Below are positions 16,519 through 22,857 of a stretch of DNA of 35,177 nt, one piece after another; the first letter of the stretch is position 1, and every line of letters begins with the position of its first letter. Below the pieces are notes generated by a model. That model was given only the letters and a program-made list of their open reading frames with translations. It made no database searches and was not told the origin of the DNA. The DNA is from an uncultured Eisenbergiella sp. Lineage in GTDB: Bacteria > Bacillota > Clostridia > Lachnospirales > Lachnospiraceae. The stretch covers positions 1-35,177 of the forward strand of contig CAJUEL010000049.1 of the NCBI GenBank assembly GCA_910585455.1. Direction: 5' to 3'. Made by a program: the position numbers and the translations under genes.

Positions 16519-16557
16519 AAAAAGCACGGGGTGAAGAAGAGCCGCCCCGTGTTTTTT
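16519..16557. terminator. Bidirectional terminator between convergent genes
   Basis: cacgggg (16525-16531) pairs with ccccgtg (16545-16551) around a 13-nt loop. The stem continues into an A-run on the left and a T-run on the right, so it can end both the hydrolase transcript (plus) and the serine hydrolase transcript (minus). Confidence 0.85.
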
Positions 16558-16585
16558 CACATCTCCGCGCTGTTAGCGTGAAGGC

Positions 16586-17776
16586 TTATTCGATACATCC
16601 ATATACAACGTCCCGGACCTTTACATGGAACAGCTCGTTGCGCTCTCCCTGTGTATTATGCATATATACGATGGAAAGACGATCCTCCGGGGAGGCTTCC
16701 GACCAGGAGCCATAGCCGCCGGACCAGCCAAAAGCGCCGAGTGAGCCGTTGGATGCGCCGGGAGCCTTGTCGATGAGCGTCCGTACGCCCATTCCATAGC
16801 CATAACCGGGAATATCCACCCCGTTATAATGCCAGAAATCCTTAAGCTGTTCTGTACCGAGCTGATTGGTTCTCATCAGGTCGATCGTTTTCCGTCCCAG
16901 AAGCCGCTCCCCCTTATACTGCCCGTCATTTGCGAGCATGCTCATGAATACCGCAAAATCCCTGCAGCTGCAGTTTAAATTTGCCCTGGAATATTCCGGT
17001 GCGCCGCCGGGCTTTAGGATATCGTCAAGCTCCTTTGCCATGGGCTCTTTCTTTTTATCCGGCGTGATATAATAGCAGGTAACCAGGCGGCTTAGCATTT
17101 CGTCCTCCAGAAATGTGGCGGTGTCCTTAAGCCCCAAAGGATCGATCAGCCTTTCCTTCATGTTCTGGCGCACGGATTTTCCTGTGATCACTTCCACAAT
17201 GGCGCCCACAATTTCACTGCCCAGCCCGTAAAGCCAGTGCGTGCCGGGCTCAAACATGATCGGAACTGCGCTCATTGCGCGGACCTCCTCCTGCAGTGTG
17301 GGAATTCTTCCGTCCTTACAATAAGGGCGGATAGCCTCGGACATGGCGTTGACGGTGGGATTATCCGTCACATGATCGAGGGGTCTCATACAATACGGGA
17401 GGCCGCAGGACATGGTGAAAGCATCCCTTACGGTGATTGGCTGCTCCACAGGAACTGCCTCCAGAGCGCGTCCGGGAATCTGCGCATATTTCATGGTGTG
17501 TCTCCATTCCGGAAGATATTCATAGATGGGATCCGTAAAAAGAAACTCCCCTTCTTCAAACAGCATCATACCGATGGCATAAGTGAAGAGCTTTGTGGTG
17601 GATGCCTGCCGGAAAATGGAACGTTCGTTGATTTTGATTCCCTTTTCGATATCGGCATAGCCGGAATAGCTTTCATAGAGAATGTCATTATTTTGCATGA
17701 CAACGCAGGCGCAGCCGGGAATGGATCCCCTGGTAAAAGTGTCCAGCAGCCTGTCAAGATTTTTAAAAGTGCCCAT
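16586..17776 (-). CDS. Beta-lactamase-fold serine hydrolase (class C/EstB-like)
   Basis: A 396-residue protein of the Beta-lactamase (PF00144) family. S59 and K62 in RQASTTKLFTYAIG form the SxxK catalytic pair, Y183 in HWLYGLGSEIVG is the second-motif tyrosine, and the C-terminal GAFGWSGGYGSWSE region takes the place of the KTG/HTG motif. There is no signal peptide, so a cytosolic esterase or peptidase role is more likely than antibiotic resistance. GGAGGATTTT precedes the start. It converges on the hydrolase gene at 16408 and lies 21 bases from palindromic element B. Its neighbours suggest a part in removing acyl groups from a glycan, but this is inference. Confidence 0.9.
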   Translation of the reverse strand: MGTFKNLDRLLDTFTRGSIPGCACVVMQNNDILYESYSGYADIEKGIKINERSIFRQASTTKLFTYAIGMMLFEEGEFLFTDPIYEYLPEWRHTMKYAQIPGRALEAVPVEQPITVRDAFTMSCGLPYCMRPLDHVTDNPTVNAMSEAIRPYCKDGRIPTLQEEVRAMSAVPIMFEPGTHWLYGLGSEIVGAIVEVITGKSVRQNMKERLIDPLGLKDTATFLEDEMLSRLVTCYYITPDKKKEPMAKELDDILKPGGAPEYSRANLNCSCRDFAVFMSMLANDGQYKGERLLGRKTIDLMRTNQLGTEQLKDFWHYNGVDIPGYGYGMGVRTLIDKAPGASNGSLGAFGWSGGYGSWSEASPEDRLSIVYMHNTQGERNELFHVKVRDVVYGCIE

Positions 17777-17797
17777 AAAATCCTCCTTTTGTGTGTG

Positions 17798-18143
17798 GTA
17801 GCAGTTCAGACAACAAGGTTATTCAGTTTCGCGGCGGGCACAGGAAGCGGATGCGGGAGCGGGAGCCCGGTCAGAAGGGGGCAGGCTGTTTCCGGTCGCG
17901 ATATCCGGAACGGAAAATTCCACAAAATGTCAGGCTATTCCTGAGCGCAGCAGGGCGCAATAAACTCACTCCGTTCGGACAGTATTGCGCCCCGCTGCAG
18001 GAATAGCCTGACATTTCGGGAATTTTTCCGCCCCGGATAAAGCGACCGGAAACAGCCTGTCCCCTTCTGACCGGGCTCCCGCTCCCGCATCCGCTTCCTG
18101 TGCCCGCCGCGAAACTGAATAACCTTGTTGTCCGAACTGTTAC
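17798..18143 (+). mobile_element. Palindromic element copy B, full length with terminal sequences
   Basis: The cleanest copy: a 346-bp palindrome from gtagcagttcagac (left) to gtccgaactgttac (right). Flanks are tgtgtgtg (17790-17797) and tgtgtgtc (18144-18151), 7 of 8 identical though low in complexity. The core is cagcagggcgcaata, the loop aactcactccgttcggacag (17962-17981) and the returning strand tattgcgccccgctg. The plus-strand arm ahead of the loop has the extra agcg. Conserved arm parts (gtttccggtcgc, atatccgg, aattccacaaaa) alternate with copy-specific paired parts (caggaagcggatgcgggagc). It begins 21 bases ahead of the serine hydrolase start (minus strand), leaving room only for the ribosome site. 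Confidence 0.9.
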
Positions 18144-18327
18144 TGTGTGTCCCATTGACGCTGAGTATTGTACCTGCTTTTAAAATAACATATAGAATGG
18201 GTTGTTAGTAGCAAAAAATCTGTGTGCTATATGGCATTTTCTGATATTTTTTTTCGGGAAAGCAGATATGGAGTGTTTTTTTACGTTATAATGGGTAGAA
18301 GGGAAGGATCAGGTTTCATTCAGATAT
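18144..18327 (+). promoter_or_regulatory. Spacer between elements B and C with a likely sigma-operon promoter
   Basis: This AT-rich spacer has no gene. A consensus TATAAT stands at 18287-18292, preceded by a T-run but without a good -35 box. If used, the transcript would start near 18300 and carry the whole of palindromic element C in a leader of about 400 bases before the sigma factor start. Confidence 0.5.
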
Positions 18328-18676
18328 CAATGTCATTTCATTTCACGGCAGGTATAGGAAACGTGACCAGGGACAGGCGGAGGACACCGGAGAGTGACCG
18401 CAGCAGAAGGGAACAGGCTGTTTCCGGTCGCTTTATCCGGAGCGGAGAAATTCCCAAAGCGACAGGAGGTTCCTGCCACAGGGCGCAATACTGTCCGAAC
18501 GAAGTGAGTTGATTGCGCCCTGTGGCGTTTAGGAATCTCCTGTCGTTTTGTGGAATTTCCGGCTCCGGATAACGTGACCGGAAACAGCCTGTTCCCTTCT
18601 GCTGCGGTCACTCTCCGGTGTCCTCCGCCTGTCCCTGGTCGCGTTTTTGCTGGCGCTGTGAGATAGGATGTCATTG
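18328..18676 (-). repeat. Palindromic element copy C, in the leader of the ECF sigma gene
   Basis: A 349-bp palindrome from caatgtcat (18328-18336) to atgtcattg (18668-18676). The terminal GTAACAG sequences are absent. The conserved outer part (caatgtcat, tcacggcagg), the gtttccggtcgctttatccgg-type part and the core ccacagggcgcaa with loop tactgtccgaacgaagtgag are present in the same orientation as copy A. The bulge is aaacg against g, again a net 4 bases. Copy-specific paired sequence includes gaccagggacaggcggagga with its complement near 18617-18645. It ends 21 bases ahead of the sigma start codon at 18698. Confidence 0.87.
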
Positions 18677-18697
18677 ATTCAGATGGGAGGCAAGGGG

Positions 18698-19252
18698 ATG
18701 GAGGATCGGGAGATTGTGGCGCTGTACTGGGAGAGGGATCCGAGGGCGGTGTCCGAATCGCAGGATAAATATGGGAGCTTTTGCGGGCAGCTCGCCCGAA
18801 ACATTCTGGAAATCCGGGAGGATGCCGAAGAGTGTGTCAATGATACCTGGCTTCGGGTCTGGAACACGGTGCCGCCGAAAAAGCCGGACAGTCTGCAGGC
18901 ATATCTGGGGCGCATTGTGCGCAATCTGGCGTTGGACAGGTGGCGGCATTTGCATGCGCAGAAGCGATATGCGGGGACGACGGTTTTGCTGGATGAGCTG
19001 GAGGAATGCATTCCCGATGGAAGACATATGGAGCAGACGTTTGAGGATAGAGAAATCACGCGGACGATAGAGCGGTGGCTGCGCGGGCTGGACAGGCAAG
19101 ACCGCGTGCTGTTTTTGAAGCGGTACTGGTATGGCGTGCGCCTGGACGAGCTGGCAGAGCAGGCGGGCTGTGCGCCGGGACAGCTTGCGCGGCGGATGCT
19201 GCGGCTTCGCAGGCAGCTGCGGCGGACATTGGAGCGGGAGGGAATCTGGCTA
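18698..19252 (+). CDS. ECF-type RNA polymerase sigma factor
   Basis: About 185 residues, up to the stop at 19253-19255. Sigma region 2 (about 21-88) is seen in YGSFCGQLARNILEIREDAEECVNDTWLRVWN and LQAYLGRIVRNLALDRWR. Region 4 (about 120-182) is seen in LDRQDRVLFLKRYWYGVRLDELAEQAG and PGQLARRMLRLRRQLRRTL. The start at 18698 is chosen because GGGAGGCAAGGGG stands just before it; an in-frame ATG at 18668 would begin within the palindrome. The stop overlaps the next gene's start (ATGA), so sigma and its presumed anti-sigma are coupled. The loss of region 3 and the short length fit group 4 sigma factors. Confidence 0.93.
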
Positions 19253-21126
19253 TGAGAAGAATGCGGAAAGGATTCGGAAAAAAACATACAGGGATGGAAC
19301 CAGAGGAAAAGGAAAGGAGCGCCGCCGGCAGGCAGGCACAGCGGCTTTATCGCTGCCTGACGGAGGTGGAGGACGCCCTGATTTTAGAGGCGGGCGGGCC
19401 GATTTTTCCAGGGGAGCGGTATCAGGAAACATCCGGGAAGAAACGTGCAGCCCTTCTCTTTTCCTTCCGGCGCAGGACAGCGCTTGTTGCGGCAGCTGCC
19501 CTTTTACTGATCATTGGAACCGGCGCATTTTTCCTGACCGGCAGGGGGGGCAAATATGGCAGTAACGATGCGGGTTCTGCGGCAGGCGGAAGCGGCAGCG
19601 ACGGGGGGAGCACCTTTATGTCCTATGGGGGACCGGTTTTTCCGCTGACATTGCAAAAAGAGGCGGGGGAGATATCCGCCGCGCGCAGCCTGACTCTTGA
19701 TTTTTCACCGTGGGAAAGCCGCTGGCGGAGCAACGAGGAGGAAGCAGCCTCCCGGGGCAATCTGACCGATGAAGAAAGAGAGGCGCTTCTTGCCCGGTAT
19801 CAGGAATGGTATCCGGAGGGCGGCTATTACAGCACATCAACGAATATTCTGGTGACGGACAGCTATCGGCTGACCAATCTCTCCGACACAGATCAGGAGG
19901 TGACGGCGGTATATCCCTTTGCGAGTTCTCTGCGGGAGCTGCCCGCGCGGCTGCCTGCGCTTGCGGTTGACAGCCGGGAGGATGCCGCCGGGATAGCGCA
20001 GCTGTATCCGGCGGAACCGGTTACCGGGGCGGCGCAGCATGATCCGGCAAAAACTGCAGCCGGATTGGCACGGCTATATCCGGGCGATTATGCGGGCGGG
20101 TTTATCGGCGTGCAGCAGGAGAACGGCATTTTGGAGGGAACCTGGAATCTGCGGGAACCGGAATGCTGGGAGGATTATGCCGTCCTGCTGGCTGACGGCT
20201 CTTATCAGGAGAATGCCTTTGGAGAGCGGGAGAGCGCTGCGGATATCCGGGTGACGGTGTACCGGTTTACGGATTTCTGGGGACCGGAAAGCAGCGATGA
20301 AATTCCCAATCCCACGATCCGGGCAGAGTTTCAGCTGGACTATGATAAAACGCGGATTTTGACCTATGGATTTAATCAGATGAGCCGGGATGAAAAGGAG
20401 GGCCGGATGGGGCAGGGATTTTCTGTCCAACAGCCGGGTGACCGCCATGCAAAAAGACCCTGTTACCTCATCGCAGTGGGAGGGGACATCCAGGCGCTTA
20501 CGCTGCAGGGCTATGCCACCGGGGGCTGGGACACGGAAAAAAAGGTGGAAGCGGGCGCAGCTGTAGAGCGGTATGAAACGAATCTGGACGCAGTTTTGCG
20601 GGATGTGACCGCGATACTGTGGGAATCTGTGACGGAGACGGAGCTGGTCAGCTATTACGGCGGCACCATCGGGGAAATTCTGGATTACGAAACCTATCAT
20701 GCGCTGTTTACGGATTTTTTGCTGCATTATGGAACACTGTCCCCAGATGGGACCGACCGCTATGACAACGGCATGCTGGAGGAACTGGATGTGATAAACA
20801 CGGAGCGGGTATGCTATCTGGCCCTGCCGCTTCTCATTCCCGCCAAAGATACGGTTACCCTCACCGCTTCCTTCCAAAAGGCCGCCAGCTTTGATTTTGC
20901 CTGTGCCGAAACGCAAAACAGGGGAATCTATGGATATGATGCTGTGACAGGACTGGGAAGCAATCTGCTTTTCTCTTCTCAGAACGCCACGCTTTTAGAC
21001 CGGGGACAGATTCAGATCGTGCGGCAGAATTTCGGGTTTGATCCGGAAAAAGGCATCAACCAGGTGGAGCTGGATCTGGCGCAGGAGCATTATTATCTGG
21101 AGGTACGCAGAAAAAATGAGGGATAA
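19252..21126 (+). CDS. Single-pass membrane protein, probable anti-sigma factor with a large outer domain
   Basis: A 624-residue protein starting MRRMRKGFGKK by overlap with the sigma stop; the longer open frame further upstream is a shadow of the sigma gene. Residues 1-73 are cytosolic and contain a helical part (RLYRCLTEVEDALILEAGG) that could bind sigma. The membrane helix is about 76-96 (TALVAAAALLLIIGTGAFFL). A Gly/Ser/Asp linker (about 98-122) leads into a long outer region of about 500 residues, rich in beta strands and acidic residues. No zinc-binding anti-sigma motif (HxxxCxxC) is seen, and the outer region is not a family I recognise. Position and topology support the anti-sigma role; the ligand sensed is unknown. 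Confidence 0.75.
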   Translation: MRRMRKGFGKKHTGMEPEEKERSAAGRQAQRLYRCLTEVEDALILEAGGPIFPGERYQETSGKKRAALLFSFRRRTALVAAAALLLIIGTGAFFLTGRGGKYGSNDAGSAAGGSGSDGGSTFMSYGGPVFPLTLQKEAGEISAARSLTLDFSPWESRWRSNEEEAASRGNLTDEEREALLARYQEWYPEGGYYSTSTNILVTDSYRLTNLSDTDQEVTAVYPFASSLRELPARLPALAVDSREDAAGIAQLYPAEPVTGAAQHDPAKTAAGLARLYPGDYAGGFIGVQQENGILEGTWNLREPECWEDYAVLLADGSYQENAFGERESAADIRVTVYRFTDFWGPESSDEIPNPTIRAEFQLDYDKTRILTYGFNQMSRDEKEGRMGQGFSVQQPGDRHAKRPCYLIAVGGDIQALTLQGYATGGWDTEKKVEAGAAVERYETNLDAVLRDVTAILWESVTETELVSYYGGTIGEILDYETYHALFTDFLLHYGTLSPDGTDRYDNGMLEELDVINTERVCYLALPLLIPAKDTVTLTASFQKAASFDFACAETQNRGIYGYDAVTGLGSNLLFSSQNATLLDRGQIQIVRQNFGFDPEKGINQVELDLAQEHYYLEVRRKNEG

Positions 21127-21135
21127 CGGTCTGTA

Positions 21136-21172
21136 TCAGGCGGCAGAAAGGCTGCTGGCGGATGCCGCCTGA
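21136..21172. terminator. Hairpin between convergent anti-sigma and AraC genes
   Basis: A 10-bp perfect stem (tcaggcggca at 21136-21145, tgccgcctga at 21163-21172) with a 17-nt loop lies just after the anti-sigma stop. It lacks a T-run, so strength is uncertain. Confidence 0.5.
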
Positions 21173-21201
21173 TGAGAAAACACGGCGGCATCCCTTTGAC
21201 A

Positions 21202-22056
21202 TCACCGGAACTGCTTCCGGTATTGTCCCGGCGTGATGCCCTTACATTTGCGGAAAATTTTTACAAAATAGCTGCTGTCGTTAAAGCCGCACCGGTAAGC
21301 TGCCTCCGTGACCGAAAGGTGGGAGGAGCAGAGCAGATAGCAGGCCCGTTCGATGCGGTAGTAATTCAGATACTCGATGGGAGTCCGATGGGTGAGGGCG
21401 TAGAAAAAGCGGCAGAAATACCGGGGCGACATGCCGGCGAGCCTGGCCAGCTCTTCCAGCGTGACAGGCTGCATATAGCATCGGTCGATATATTCCAGCA
21501 CCGGCTTGAGCGACTGGATTTTTTTCGAATCCGGCGCGCCCTCTTCCTCCGTTTCCACAAAGCTGTGGCTTTCCAGAATATAGCCGAACCATTCCCAAAG
21601 GGCGCCCAGGGCGGTCAGCTGACTGCCGGGCGTCCCTTTTTCCATGGCGGAGATCAGCCTGTCCGTAATTTCAGCCAAAGGCTGCGTATCCGCGCTGAAA
21701 AAAGACGGAATCCTGATATTTTTTGCGGTGAGGACCCGCATATGCTTCCGGCAGATATCCGCCTGTAAAAGCAGGGCCTGATGGTCAAAGACAACGCAGT
21801 CGTAGACGCAGGCGTCCGGCATGCCGCCATGCAGAACGCCCGGCGCAATAAAGAGCATATCCCCTTTTTTCGCGGGAATCCTCTCATCATTCAGATAGCA
21901 GGAAAAGCTCCCTTTGGCGATCCGGATAATCTCCATCTCCCGGTGCCAGTGAAAGGGCATTTCATACCGGGGGTGGGCTTCATCCACATGATAAAGCGCC
22001 ATCGGGAATTCGGCTGTTCCGTGTGTGATATGCTCGATGTAGTCAAGATAATGCAT
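21202..22056 (-). CDS. AraC-family transcriptional regulator of the fucose locus
   Basis: A 284-residue regulator. The cupin domain (about 20-100) shows PFHWHREMEIIRIAKGSF and AKKGDMLFIAPGVLHGG. The C-terminal pair of helix-turn-helix units (about 180-284) shows VTLEELARLAGMSPRYFCRFFYALTHRTP and LSVTEAAYRCGFNDSSYFVKIFRKCKGITP. The start at 22056 follows CGGAGGAATGCT. It diverges from fucI across an 801-base gap filled by two unrelated large palindromes, and is the likely activator of the fucose genes; this assignment is from position. Confidence 0.93.
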   Translation of the reverse strand: MHYLDYIEHITHGTAEFPMALYHVDEAHPRYEMPFHWHREMEIIRIAKGSFSCYLNDERIPAKKGDMLFIAPGVLHGGMPDACVYDCVVFDHQALLLQADICRKHMRVLTAKNIRIPSFFSADTQPLAEITDRLISAMEKGTPGSQLTALGALWEWFGYILESHSFVETEEEGAPDSKKIQSLKPVLEYIDRCYMQPVTLEELARLAGMSPRYFCRFFYALTHRTPIEYLNYYRIERACYLLCSSHLSVTEAAYRCGFNDSSYFVKIFRKCKGITPGQYRKQFR

Positions 22057-22069
22057 AGCATTCCTCCGT

Positions 22070-22407
22070 AAATGTGGTGACCTGACTGGCGGAAAGCAGG
22101 ATCGTCGGGCGGGTGCAGCCAGCGGGCGGGAATGGCGGCAGGCACAGGCTGTCCTGGGGCGCGATATCCGAAGCGGGAATTTCTACAAAGCAGCGGGAGA
22201 TTCCCAGGCACCACAGGGCGCAAAGAACTCACTTCGTTCGGACAGTTTTGCGCCCTGCGGTGGGAATCTCCCGCTGCTTTGAGAATTTCTACGTTTCGGA
22301 TAAAGCGACCCAGGACAGTCTGTGCCTGCCGCCATTCCCGCCCGCTGGCTGCACCCGCCCGACGATCCTGTCTCCACCCGTAACACCTTTTTGGACGGAA
22401 CTGTTAC
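22070..22407 (+). repeat. Palindromic element copy D, between the AraC gene and fucI
   Basis: A palindrome of about 338 bp. The right end keeps a terminal sequence (ggaactgttac, ending 22407); the left end near 22070 is degraded. The core is ccacagggcgcaaa (22211-22224) with loop gaactcacttcgttcggaca, in the same orientation as copy B, and a 4-nt bulge (aggc). Its arms are the most divergent of the family (caggatcgtcgggcgggtgc, repeated as complement near 22350-22370) but pair well, and it keeps the gcgatatccgaagcgggaat part. It begins 13 bases ahead of the AraC start codon. Confidence 0.85.
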
Positions 22408-22595
22408 CGTTGCTATAGCACAAAAGTGAGCGTCTAAAGTGCTATGCTGTTTACTGTAGATGCGGAACTGTCATCTTCACTTGATCTTATTTTAACATGA
22501 AAAGCATAAAAAGTGAATATCCTTATATTTTTAGTCCGAAAATCACCAGAATTTGGGGATATACCATAGTAAAATAGTACTATCATCATAAAACA
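22408..22595. other. AT-rich spacer ahead of fucI with a small inverted repeat
   Basis: There is no gene here. A small inverted repeat, ctatagcac (22413-22421) and gtgctatg (22439-22446), could be a regulator site or a hairpin. Several TATA-like strings occur at 22559-22583, but no promoter can be fixed with confidence. The fucI promoter most likely lies in this spacer. Confidence 0.4.
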
Positions 22596-22825
22596 GGAAG
22601 AAACCGGCGGGGGATGGAAGGGGTGGCGGGACACGGGAAGGCGCTGGAGTGGGCATATGTCATTCTCCGGGGTGTTAAAACACGTCGGCACTTAGGCGGC
22701 GTTCTTTGCCGCCTTATGTGCCGCTACGTGTTTTACCAAGCGGGAGCGTCCCCGGAAATGACATATGCCCACTCCAGCGCCTTCCCGTGTCCCGCCACCC
22801 CTTTTATCCCCCGCCGGTTTCTTCC
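22596..22825. repeat. Large palindrome F in the leader of fucI, unrelated in sequence to copies A-E
   Basis: A 230-bp palindrome with arms of about 105 bases, from ggaagaaaccggcgg (22596) to its exact complement ending at 22825. The left arm part tggcgggacacgggaaggcg and the adjoining ctggagtgggcatatgtcat are perfectly complemented on the right. The centre is a separate hairpin, ggcggc, gttctttg, ccgcc. A mid-arm asymmetry (about 10 extra bases on the right side near 22737-22750) leaves a bulge. No terminal sequences or flanking repeats are seen. It ends 32 bases ahead of the fucI start and would be the main part of its mRNA leader. Confidence 0.88.
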
Positions 22826-22857
22826 GTGGCTTATCCAACGAAAGGAGCATTTCACCC

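Noticed and set aside
16586..17776. Serine hydrolase as the beta-lactamase controlled by the BlaI-like repressor
   Set aside because: It lies more than 10 kb away, lacks a signal peptide, and no matching operator was seen near its start.
17791..18674. Open frames within palindromes B and C on both strands
   Set aside because: Same reason; frames differ between copies and are broken at different places.
19075..19251. 59-residue extension of the anti-sigma candidate into the sigma gene
   Set aside because: It is an out-of-frame reading of sigma region 4; the ATGA overlap at 19252 is the natural start.
13440..22407. Palindromes as CRISPR repeats or phage-type invertible switches
   Set aside because: There are no regularly spaced short repeats. 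A loop-only inversion is not supported because arm-specific features (aattccacaaaa against aattcccaaaa, and the bulge) invert together with the loop, so whole elements are inverted.
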